In this document: positions 33,026-43,289 of the stretch, one piece after another
Position numbering within the stretch: the first letter of the stretch is position 1
Layout of the letters: each line of letters begins with the position of its first letter
NCBI RefSeq assembly: GCF_023195895.1
Contig: NZ_JALPRK010000021.1
Coordinates: forward strand, 1 to 64,000
Direction of reading: 5' to 3'
Origin: Paenibacillus mellifer
Lineage (GTDB): Bacteria; Bacillota; Bacilli; Paenibacillales; Paenibacillaceae
Length of the DNA: 64,000 nt
Program-made: the position numbers and the translations under genes
The notes under the pieces: generated by a model
The model's database searches: none
What the model was told of the DNA's origin: nothing
Seen by the model: only the letters and a program-made list of their open reading frames with translations

Positions 33026-35482
33026 TTAAAACGTCAGATTAGCTAATTGCTCAATTGAATCCTTCTCGGACGGATCGACTTGCAGTAACCGGTCATATAC
33101 AGCTTGGTCGCTGGCTCCAGTCTTCTGTAGGGCTGCCAGATACCAGCGTGCAATCTCGCGGTTTGTCCCGTCGGTCAGATCATCCTTAATTCCAACTTTG
33201 AAGATCTCCACGGCCTTAGCGGGATCATTCATCATGAATTGCATTTTGCCGGCATTCAGAACCATCGGTTGCGTGATCTCAAACGGATTCCCTTGCATTT
33301 GCCCCTTAGGCAATGTCTTCAGGTGCTCCACCCCATCCACAACATGCTGGTAGGCAGCCAGCCCGGTTTGGAAATATTGCTCCTTCTGGGCGACATCCTG
33401 TTCGCCAAGCTTCTGATACCCCAGCTCATAGGATTGAACGATCAAGTTTTCGTACCAGTTCATATCATAAGCGTAACGATCGGCGTTATCGCGGTATACC
33501 GCAAAAGCCTTGTCGTATTCGCCTTTGGTCTGATAAAGCTTAATCAGCTGTTTGTACATATCCTTGTTGAAGGCTTCTTTTTTTAGCGCATTCGTCAGGA
33601 GAGTTTGTTCCTGATTGGCGAACGCTTCATCTTTCGTTTGATCAAAGCCGGCCTGCAAAAGAGAGCTCAGATACAGTACCGCATCCGGTTGACCGCTGCG
33701 TTTCTTTAATGCTTCATCCAGCGGAGCTTTGATTTCTTGGAAGTCCGTACTGGTCGTAATCAGTTCTTTGCCTTTAGCCGCAGCTCCGGCCGCTTGGATG
33801 TTCCGGATCGATACGAAGATCAAGATCAAAGACGCGACCACCATCAACGTGCTGTACAAACCACGCATCGTACCTGGCTTAACGGAGAACTTTTTGACGG
33901 GACGATTGTCCATGGCCGCTGCCATACCTGCAAGTCCCAAGAACACCAGGATGCCCAGAAAAACGTAACTCATGTTAAAGTCCATCAAACTGTGCATCAG
34001 GATGGAGAGTACAATGATGAAGTATACAAAATAGGATTCCCGATTTTGTTCATCTGCCTTGATATAACCACGGATGTATTTATAGATAATAAAAGCCAAG
34101 AAAGCGATCAAAACGAGGAAGCCCAGAACCCCGACTTCAACGAGATACTGCATCACAAAACTATGCGCTTGACGGCTGGTGTACGGGTTGTTCTGGTATT
34201 TCTCATAGATCGAAGCCCAGGCACCGCCACCAGCTCCGATAATTGGATAATCTTTAACTACTTTCGCGGCATCCTTGTAGAAGGTTAACCGTTCTAGTAA
34301 GCTGTGCTGTTGGAGGTTAATGTTCTCCAAACGTGCTCCGATATCCCCCGGTAGAACGTGCTTCAGATTCGTCGCAAGTAGGAGGAATGCCAGTATGCCT
34401 ACCGCAGCCACTGAAGCCAATGGCAGCCACAAGCTAGACAGTCTCTTGCTGGCCCATCTTTCTGTGCCATTATCCAAACGAGGGGAAACCATGCTCTGAA
34501 TTAACCAGGCTAGAGCTGCAACTATGACAGAAACAACCAGAACGTAGATCCACCCTTTGGCCGGGTCGCCAATTTGTCCTAGATGGAATTGCTGCCCAAG
34601 TTCCGTTACCGGTTTTGCAATTGCAAGCGTAGCGATACCAGCAATTAAACAGTAGATAATCCAAAGGATTTGTTTAGCCGGCTTCAGGAACAGCAACAGG
34701 ACGATAAATACGATCGGCAGAAAAACTAAACCGCCGCGTGATAAAGTCAGTAGCAGCGACAGCACAATGGGTACTAACATAAAGCCATGGAGAGCTTGAC
34801 CGTACCATTTTTTCGAACGAGTAATCGCAAATACAGCCACAAAGAAAAACGCCATTAAGAATGCTGCATACGTATTCGGATACTGGAATACCGAAGCCAG
34901 ACGCGGTCCAATAGCATCCACCCAAACTGCTTGGGTATATTGCCCATTTACTACCGTTCCGGTAAACCAACCGACAATAGCTGACACCGTTCTTCCTTGT
35001 CCTAACCAATTGAACAAACCGAATAGGACAATCAAATAAGCAACAGCGGTTATAGTGATTTCAATAACTTTGTTCGTCTTTCGATTCTGTAGTAAATACA
35101 ACCCAATAATGAACAAAAAAGCATAAAGTGATTGAATCAGTACCATATTGGAAGCAAAGTACTGGCTTGCTGCCGAAATCAGTGCGATAATGTAAGTTAT
35201 GGGAATTATCAGAACGAATAAGGCCGACCAATCACGCTGATCTTCTAACTTGATATTCTTAAAGAAAGCACCAACCCAGGCTAGCATAAGCAAACTGCCT
35301 ATCAGTACCGCCCAATACATAGGCTTTTCGAAATCAAGAACAAGCCCATTAAACAACCCAGCCTGGAACGGAGCCCAGACCAAGAACAAAATTAAACCGA
35401 TCAACAACACCCAAAGCGTCACAGGTAACTTTTCCCCATTTCTCGACGCTTCGGCCATTTTCCCGTATACTGGTTTCGACAC
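33026..35482 (-). CDS. O-antigen ligase/polymerase-like membrane protein with C-terminal repeats
   Basis: An 818-residue protein with about 12-14 transmembrane segments over residues 20-560 and a Wzy_C/O-antigen-ligase loop (GAGGGAWASIYEKYQNNPYT, about 428-447, with the following RQAHSFVMQYLVE). The soluble C-terminal 250 residues have TPR-like helices (YKQLIKLYQTKGEYDKAFAVYRDN). Proteins of this kind polymerise or transfer polyprenyl-linked glycans; homologues such as WsfB act as ligases in Gram-positive S-layer glycosylation. The GTG start at 35482 follows AAAGGAG. It is divergent from the glycosyltransferase at 35580, with which it likely functions. Confidence 0.85.
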   Translation of the reverse strand: MSKPVYGKMAEASRNGEKLPVTLWVLLIGLILFLVWAPFQAGLFNGLVLDFEKPMYWAVLIGSLLMLAWVGAFFKNIKLEDQRDWSALFVLIIPITYIIALISAASQYFASNMVLIQSLYAFLFIIGLYLLQNRKTNKVIEITITAVAYLIVLFGLFNWLGQGRTVSAIVGWFTGTVVNGQYTQAVWVDAIGPRLASVFQYPNTYAAFLMAFFFVAVFAITRSKKWYGQALHGFMLVPIVLSLLLTLSRGGLVFLPIVFIVLLLFLKPAKQILWIIYCLIAGIATLAIAKPVTELGQQFHLGQIGDPAKGWIYVLVVSVIVAALAWLIQSMVSPRLDNGTERWASKRLSSLWLPLASVAAVGILAFLLLATNLKHVLPGDIGARLENINLQQHSLLERLTFYKDAAKVVKDYPIIGAGGGAWASIYEKYQNNPYTSRQAHSFVMQYLVEVGVLGFLVLIAFLAFIIYKYIRGYIKADEQNRESYFVYFIIVLSILMHSLMDFNMSYVFLGILVFLGLAGMAAAMDNRPVKKFSVKPGTMRGLYSTLMVVASLILIFVSIRNIQAAGAAAKGKELITTSTDFQEIKAPLDEALKKRSGQPDAVLYLSSLLQAGFDQTKDEAFANQEQTLLTNALKKEAFNKDMYKQLIKLYQTKGEYDKAFAVYRDNADRYAYDMNWYENLIVQSYELGYQKLGEQDVAQKEQYFQTGLAAYQHVVDGVEHLKTLPKGQMQGNPFEITQPMVLNAGKMQFMMNDPAKAVEIFKVGIKDDLTDGTNREIARWYLAALQKTGASDQAVYDRLLQVDPSEKDSIEQLANLTF

Positions 35483-35579
35483 GTGTTTATCTCCTTTGCT
35501 AATAGATACGACAATAATTTTAGCATAGTAGACAGAACGGAGCTAGATTTTTGAGAAGAATTACAAATAATGGATTCTT

Positions 35580-36875
35580 TTGGCGGTGATTGTTATTAAT
35601 AGCAAGGTGTATCGATTTTTATACAAGTTAGCGATTCTATGTAAACCATTGGTTTCAAACATTGTTCCTAAAAAAATTCAAAAGCGTGTTAGAACTGTAT
35701 TGACGAATCAGGCTGTTAACACTCCCAATATGGCAGTATCATCATACAATCGGAATTTTAAGGAAGGAATCAATCTTGTTGGTTATTCTCGTGCTGAGAT
35801 GGGAGTAGGTGAGTCTTGCCGTGCGGCAGCAAGGAGTCTAAATGCGGTTGGAGCTCCTTTTGGTATTATGAATTTCAGAGGAACTAGCAGCGCGAGAATG
35901 GCAGACTTAACATGGAAGCATAAAGAAGTTACAGGACCTGAGTATGGTATTAACATTTTTCATATTAATGCTGCGGAAATGAAAGACGTCTATACGTATT
36001 ACGGCCCTTCACTTTTTGAAGGAAGGTATAACATAGGTTTTTGGCACTGGGAGCTTCCAGATTTTCCAGATGAATGGTTGGTTAACTTTAGCTTTCTCCA
36101 GGAAATATGGGTACCATCAACATTTGTGGCAGAATCAATTTCTTTTAAAAGTCCAATACCTGTGGTAAAGATCCCTCATTCGATTGAAGTTGTTATCAAC
36201 GAAAGTCGAAGTCGAAGCTATTTTGGCTTGCCTAAGGGTAGTTTTTTGTTTCTCTCAATGTATGACAATAAAAGCTTTCAAGAAAGAAAGAATCCAAAGG
36301 CAGCGATCGAGGCTTTCAAATTATCATTTCAACCGGATGACATGAGCGTTGGTTTAGTAGTTAAAGTTAACAACCCTGGTGGGAAATCGACTGATCTTGC
36401 GGAAATCGAGCAGTTGGTCGCTGAATATCGGAATATATACTTAATTGATAAAACTATCAGCAGGAATGATGTCAATGCTTTAATCAGTATAACGGACTGC
36501 TTTATCTCCCTTCATCGTAGCGAAGGTTTTGGTTTAGTTATTGCGGAAGCTATGTATTTAGCGAAGCCCGTCATAGGAACAAACTGGTCTTCAACAACAG
36601 ACTTTATGAACCATAAAAACTCTTGTCTCGTGGATTACGATCTAGTTAAGCTTGGCGAGGACCATGGTCCCTATAAAGCATATCAACATTGGGCTAACCC
36701 AAACATTTCTCATGCAAGTGAATATATGATCAAACTAGTAAATGACAAGGGGTACTATCAAATGTTAGCAGATGAAGGAGAACGTTATATCAAGCTATAC
36801 CATTCTCCTGAAAAGATAGGTAAGTTGATTTGTGAAAGATTGGGTTATATTAAAGGATTTAAGTTTGGAGGATGA
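35580..36875 (+). CDS. Glycosyltransferase, GT4-like
   Basis: About 431 residues. The GT-B fold is suggested by INLVGYSRAEMGVGESCR in the N-terminal half and by SLHRSEGFGLVIAEAMYLAKPVIGTNWSS (split around residue 305) in the nucleotide-sugar-binding half, with the usual E-x7-E pair. It probably adds a sugar in the cytoplasm during glycan assembly. The start is uncertain: TTG at 35580, GTG at 35586 and ATG at 35730 are in frame and none has a strong ribosome site. The gene opens a clearly AT-rich block. It ends one base before manC. Confidence 0.75.
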   Translation: MAVIVINSKVYRFLYKLAILCKPLVSNIVPKKIQKRVRTVLTNQAVNTPNMAVSSYNRNFKEGINLVGYSRAEMGVGESCRAAARSLNAVGAPFGIMNFRGTSSARMADLTWKHKEVTGPEYGINIFHINAAEMKDVYTYYGPSLFEGRYNIGFWHWELPDFPDEWLVNFSFLQEIWVPSTFVAESISFKSPIPVVKIPHSIEVVINESRSRSYFGLPKGSFLFLSMYDNKSFQERKNPKAAIEAFKLSFQPDDMSVGLVVKVNNPGGKSTDLAEIEQLVAEYRNIYLIDKTISRNDVNALISITDCFISLHRSEGFGLVIAEAMYLAKPVIGTNWSSTTDFMNHKNSCLVDYDLVKLGEDHGPYKAYQHWANPNISHASEYMIKLVNDKGYYQMLADEGERYIKLYHSPEKIGKLICERLGYIKGFKFGG

Positions 36876-36876
36876 C

Positions 36877-38971
<2,095 letters not shown>

Positions 38972-38993
38972 TTTATCCGTAGGATGTGATCAA

Positions 38994-39947
38994 TTGAAGG
39001 CTCTAATTACTGGAGTTACCGGTTTTGTGGGGAGCTACTTATGTCGAAGGTTACTTGATGCTGGTTGCGAAGTAGTTGGTCTGGCTAGATCCATTAAGAC
39101 TGATGATAATGAAATTCGGCTGATCTCATGCGACGTCACGGACGAAGCACATTTGCGTAAAGTGTTGAAAAAGGAGAAACCCGATCAAATCTATCATTTG
39201 GCGGGTTCCGCCTTTGTTCCATTTACCATAAAAGAGCCGAGGGTTACCTACAACACAATAGTTAACGGAACTCTATCTTTATATGAAGCTTTGAGAGGGC
39301 TGGATGTTGCACCAAAAGTTCTTTTCGTAGGTTCAGCCGCAGTTTATGGTGAAGGATCAGGAAGTGCATTTAAAGAGTCAGATCTAATGAAACCTGTTAA
39401 TCCGTATGCTGGAGCGAAGGCTTGTGCAGATTTAATAAGTGAGCAATATGCAAATACCTATGAGATGAACATTATTAGAGTAAGGCCGTTTAATCATACC
39501 GGACCGAGGCAATCGCCAGCATTTGTATGTTCAAGCTTTGCAAAACAGGTGGCAGAAATCGAAATTGGTGCAACTAGTGAATTAACTGTAGGCAATTTAA
39601 ATGTCAAAAGAGACTTTTTAGATGTTAGAGATGTAGTTGACGCTTACTTTTTGCTTATGGAAAAAGGGGTAAGCGGAGAAGTATACAATGTTTCTTCCCA
39701 ACAAGCAGTATCTGTCTCTGATTTACTTGACTTATTAACTCAACTTTCAAAAGTCAAATCACTAAATATAGAAGTAGACCCCAATAAGTTGAGACACAAC
39801 GAGACACCTGTGAAATTTGGGGATAGCTCAAAGATTAGAAAAGAGATAGGCTGGGAGCCAACTCATAAGATTGAACAGACCATGTCTGACTTGCTCGACT
39901 ACTGGAGAATGTTCATAAGGGAGGGGAAGGGTTGGAAAGGGCAATAA
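38994..39947 (+). CDS. rmd: GDP-4-keto-6-deoxymannose reductase (RMD-like)
   Basis: A 317-residue short-chain dehydrogenase with TGVTGFVGSYL at the N-terminus, HLAGSAFVPF, and the YAGAK catalytic motif. By neighbourhood and motifs it is most like GDP-6-deoxy-D-lyxo-4-hexulose reductase, giving GDP-D-rhamnose; a different 4-reductase product such as GDP-D-talose cannot be excluded. The start is TTG at 38994 after TAGGATG. Its end overlaps the next gene by 16 bp. Confidence 0.8.
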   Translation: MKALITGVTGFVGSYLCRRLLDAGCEVVGLARSIKTDDNEIRLISCDVTDEAHLRKVLKKEKPDQIYHLAGSAFVPFTIKEPRVTYNTIVNGTLSLYEALRGLDVAPKVLFVGSAAVYGEGSGSAFKESDLMKPVNPYAGAKACADLISEQYANTYEMNIIRVRPFNHTGPRQSPAFVCSSFAKQVAEIEIGATSELTVGNLNVKRDFLDVRDVVDAYFLLMEKGVSGEVYNVSSQQAVSVSDLLDLLTQLSKVKSLNIEVDPNKLRHNETPVKFGDSSKIRKEIGWEPTHKIEQTMSDLLDYWRMFIREGKGWKGQ

Positions 39948-40561
39948 TTATCGGTGGAGGTGGCCATGCCAAAGTAGTGATGGACATCATCCAAAGGATG
40001 GAGACTTGCGAACTTGTTGGATTTACCGATAATGAGGAGCACCAAGAGATGTGCGGTGTCCCTTACCTGGGGAATGATTCTGTTCTGCCTAGCCTTTTTG
40101 ATAAAGGGATCACCCGTTTTTGTATTGGAGTTGGAGACAATCGAATTAGGAAGAAGCTATTTCATAAACTGCTTTCAATTGGCTTTACTCCAGTCAACGT
40201 GATTAGTCCAAATGCATATATCTCGCAATATGCAAGATTGGGGCAAGGGATCGTCATCATGCCTGGTGCAGTAGTGAACCCTCATTCGGTCATAGCAGAT
40301 AACGTAATCATAAATACGTTATCCGGTGTAGATCACGACTGTAGGATTTGCTCGCATGCACATATAGCACCGGGTGTCTCTCTTACGGGAAATGTTACTG
40401 TTGGTGAAGGGGCGTTTCTAGGCACCGGCAGTAAAGTCATACCTGGTGTGAGCATAGGAGAATGGTCTACGGTCGGGGCTGGTGCTGTAGTTCTCTCAGA
40501 TATTCCTCCGGAGACTACAGTTGTAGGAGTACCTGCTGATAAACTTATTAATAGGGGATGA
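39932..40561 (+). CDS. NeuD/PerB-type sugar O/N-acetyltransferase
   Basis: A 209-residue protein with an N-terminal Rossmann-like sugar-nucleotide-binding part (AIIIGGGGHAKVV) and a C-terminal left-handed beta-helix of hexapeptide repeats; the catalytic His is probably in LSGVDHDCRI. This family N-acetylates nucleotide-linked amino sugars with acetyl-CoA. Next to a perosamine-synthase-like aminotransferase, GDP-perosamine N-acetylation (PerB type) is the likely job. The TTG start at 39932 follows GGAGGGGAAGGG, inside the end of rmd, so translation is coupled. Confidence 0.85.
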   Translation: MERAIIIGGGGHAKVVMDIIQRMETCELVGFTDNEEHQEMCGVPYLGNDSVLPSLFDKGITRFCIGVGDNRIRKKLFHKLLSIGFTPVNVISPNAYISQYARLGQGIVIMPGAVVNPHSVIADNVIINTLSGVDHDCRICSHAHIAPGVSLTGNVTVGEGAFLGTGSKVIPGVSIGEWSTVGAGAVVLSDIPPETTVVGVPADKLINRG

Positions 40562-40565
40562 AGTG

Positions 40566-41687
40566 ATGAAAGCTATTCAGAGAATTACTTTAGCAAGTCC
40601 TGTACTGAATGGGAATGAGAGAAAATATGTCCTTGATTGTATAGATACAGGTTGGATATCCGCAAACGGAAAATACGTAACACAATTTGAGGAGAAATTC
40701 GCGGATTTCTGCGGGACAGAACATGCGATTTCTTGCGCCAATGGGACTGTAGCTCTTCACTTGCCTTTATTAGCTTATGGAGTCGGTGAGGGGGACGAGA
40801 TCATTATTCCTACGTTTACTTATATCGCCACTGCAAATGCTATTAAATATTGTGGGGCTACCCCGGTGTTAGTAGATAGCGAAAATGACTCGTGGAACAT
40901 AGATCCTTATAAAATCGAAGAGAAAATCACGCCCAAAACAAAAGGGATTATCGTAGTTCATATCTACGGGCATCCAGTAAATATGGATCCAATCATGGAG
41001 ATCGCTAGAAAACACAACTTATTTGTTATCGAAGATGCAGCAGAAGCGCATGGTGCGGAGTATAAAGGGAAAGTCGTGGGGTCTATTGGAGATGTTGCTA
41101 CATTCAGTTTTTTTGGTAATAAAGTTATTTCTACCGGCGAAGGCGGTATGATCACTACCAATAATCGAGATTTGGCAGCAAAGATGCGGCTTCTAAGAGG
41201 ACAAGCTATGGATCCCAACAAGAGATATTGGTTCAATGAAATTGGGTATAACTACAGAATGACGAATTTGCAAGCAGCGGTTGGTTTAGGACAGCTTGAA
41301 AATATTGAATGGCATTTAGAACAGAGAAGAAGAGTTGCAACTCAATATATAGAATCTTTATCGCAGTTTAACGATTTATTTACCTTGCAACCTGAAATGT
41401 CTTGGGCGAAACATACGTATTGGATGGTTTCGATCTTGCTTAATGATAAGGTGAAAGCAAGCCGAGACGAGATGATGTCCTTGTTAGAAGCAGATGGAAT
41501 TGAGACACGTCCATTGTTCTATCCAATGCATCAGATGCCACCCTATTATGAAGAGAATGCCAATTATCCTATAGCTGATCAGGTTTCTTCTCGCGGATTT
41601 AACATTCCTACAAATGCAACGCTAACTAATGATGAAATCGATTATATTTGTAATCGACTTGTCTACCATTGCCAGAACAACCTGTAG
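40566..41687 (+). CDS. GDP-perosamine synthase-like aminotransferase (DegT family)
   Basis: A 373-residue PLP enzyme. Family landmarks: FTYIATANAIKYCGATPVLVD (split near residue 85), EDAAEAHGAEY, and FSFFGNKVISTGEGGM with the PLP lysine in GNK. These wordings are closest to RfbE/Per, which aminates GDP-4-keto-6-deoxymannose to GDP-perosamine. The adjacent gmd and acetyltransferase support this. The ATG at 40566 is preferred to the GTG at 40563 by spacing from GGGGATG. Confidence 0.85.
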   Translation: MKAIQRITLASPVLNGNERKYVLDCIDTGWISANGKYVTQFEEKFADFCGTEHAISCANGTVALHLPLLAYGVGEGDEIIIPTFTYIATANAIKYCGATPVLVDSENDSWNIDPYKIEEKITPKTKGIIVVHIYGHPVNMDPIMEIARKHNLFVIEDAAEAHGAEYKGKVVGSIGDVATFSFFGNKVISTGEGGMITTNNRDLAAKMRLLRGQAMDPNKRYWFNEIGYNYRMTNLQAAVGLGQLENIEWHLEQRRRVATQYIESLSQFNDLFTLQPEMSWAKHTYWMVSILLNDKVKASRDEMMSLLEADGIETRPLFYPMHQMPPYYEENANYPIADQVSSRGFNIPTNATLTNDEIDYICNRLVYHCQNNL

Positions 41688-41715
41688 GCTGAGAGATAGA
41701 TTTGGAGGTAACACG

Positions 41716-42501
41716 TTGAAAGTCATAATACGGAAGATCTATCAAACCAGATACTTTTGGTCACATCTGGTTCGAGCGGAACTGAAAAACAAGTTTAGAC
41801 GATCCAAACTGGGTATTTTATGGACGTTCATGAATCCGTTGCTGCTTACAGCATTGATGTCAACGGTTTTTGGAACTGTCTTTAATATGTCATTTGCTGA
41901 TTATGCACCATATGTACTTTCTGGGCTAATTGTATGGGAGCTTATTAGTAGTTCTTTTATAGGTGGAGGGTACTCGATTATGACTGGCGAACAATATATT
42001 CGTCAGTTTAATCACCCCGTAATTATCTATACCTTAAGGTCAGCGCTTGTCTTCACAATTACGTTTGTGATTGCGATGTTGTCCTTAGGGTTCTGGATGC
42101 TGATCGTTAGTCCCGCAAATGTGATTTTGGGACTGATCACCCTTCCATTAACTACCTTATTATATTTCTGTCTATCTTGGGCTATTACAACTATTGCTGG
42201 CTTTACTAATGCTAAGTATCGGGACTATCCTCAAGTGATGGCTTTAGTGATACAGGCTGTATGGTATGTATCACCAGTATTTTTTAAAAAAGATATGTTT
42301 ACCACAAATCCAACACTAGAGGCACTTTTCAATTTGAATCCAATAACTCACATACTAAACTTAATTCGAGATCCATTCTTGAACGGTGTTATGCCCACAA
42401 TCACAGATTACCTATACACTTTAGGGACAATACTTGTATTTTCATTATGGGCTGGGAGCATATACAAGAAAAATAGCAGAAAAGTTATATTTTATTTATA
42501 A
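41716..42501 (+). CDS. wzm: ABC-2 polysaccharide export permease (Wzm-like)
   Basis: A 261-residue membrane protein with six hydrophobic segments and the N-terminal amphipathic LVRAELKNKFRRSKLGILW stretch typical of Wzm/TagG permeases. It forms the channel that exports undecaprenyl-linked glycan. TTG at 41716 is chosen because TTTGGAGG lies 7 nt upstream; an earlier ATG in the frame overlaps the aminotransferase. The wzt ATPase follows after 18 bp. Confidence 0.9.
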   Translation: MKVIIRKIYQTRYFWSHLVRAELKNKFRRSKLGILWTFMNPLLLTALMSTVFGTVFNMSFADYAPYVLSGLIVWELISSSFIGGGYSIMTGEQYIRQFNHPVIIYTLRSALVFTITFVIAMLSLGFWMLIVSPANVILGLITLPLTTLLYFCLSWAITTIAGFTNAKYRDYPQVMALVIQAVWYVSPVFFKKDMFTTNPTLEALFNLNPITHILNLIRDPFLNGVMPTITDYLYTLGTILVFSLWAGSIYKKNSRKVIFYL

Positions 42502-42519
42502 AACATTTGAGGGAAAACA

Positions 42520-43266
42520 ATGGATAAATACTATGTTCAAATGGAAAATGTAAATTTATATTACCCTTCGCATATTTATAATGCAACGACACTAAAACAA
42601 GAAGTGTTTTCGTTGCTGAAACTGCAAAAGAAAAAAGAAAAATTAGATGATGTGCACGCCTTAAAGGATTTTAATTTGTATATTAGAGAAGGCGAAAAAG
42701 TTGGAGTGATTGGTCATAACGGCGCAGGAAAAAGTACATTGTTGAAAACGATAGCAGGGATCTACCCCATTAAGTCGGGGATGCTCGAAGTTAAGGGAGA
42801 GATTCGATCTCTATTTGATTTAGCGTTGGGATTTGATCTGGAATCCACAGGTAGAGAGAATATTATGTACCGTGGTCTATTGCTTGGAGAAACCCCGAAA
42901 AGGATAAAAGAACAAGAGCAGAAAATAATTGATTTTGCTGAGTTAGGTGAATTTATCGATTACCCCATTCGCTCGTATTCTTCTGGTATGCTTATACGTC
43001 TAGCATTTGCAATTTCCACATCGATAGACGGCGAAATTCTTCTTCTTGATGAAGTAATCGGTGCGGGAGATGCTTCTTTTGCTGTTAAGGCCAAAGAAAG
43101 AATGATGGGATTGATGGGGAAGGCCAAAATATTGGTTTTGGTTTCCCATGATTTGAATACAATTGAAGAAGTTTGTAATCGCGTGATTTTAGTTAAAGGT
43201 GGAAACATCTTAATGGATGGGGAACCACAAGAGGTTATAGATTACTATAAAAACTCGGTGAGATAA
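42520..43266 (+). CDS. wzt: ABC polysaccharide export ATPase (Wzt-like)
   Basis: A 248-residue ATPase. Walker A is GHNGAGKST, the signature region is YSSGMLIRLAFA, Walker B is ILLLDEVIGAGD: the TagH/Wzt branch. It lacks the C-terminal carbohydrate-binding domain found in longer Wzt proteins that read a chain-end cap, so export may not require terminal modification. It works with the permease just upstream. Confidence 0.92.
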   Translation: MDKYYVQMENVNLYYPSHIYNATTLKQEVFSLLKLQKKKEKLDDVHALKDFNLYIREGEKVGVIGHNGAGKSTLLKTIAGIYPIKSGMLEVKGEIRSLFDLALGFDLESTGRENIMYRGLLLGETPKRIKEQEQKIIDFAELGEFIDYPIRSYSSGMLIRLAFAISTSIDGEILLLDEVIGAGDASFAVKAKERMMGLMGKAKILVLVSHDLNTIEEVCNRVILVKGGNILMDGEPQEVIDYYKNSVR

Positions 43267-43289
43267 ACATCAATTTTGGGAGGACGAAA

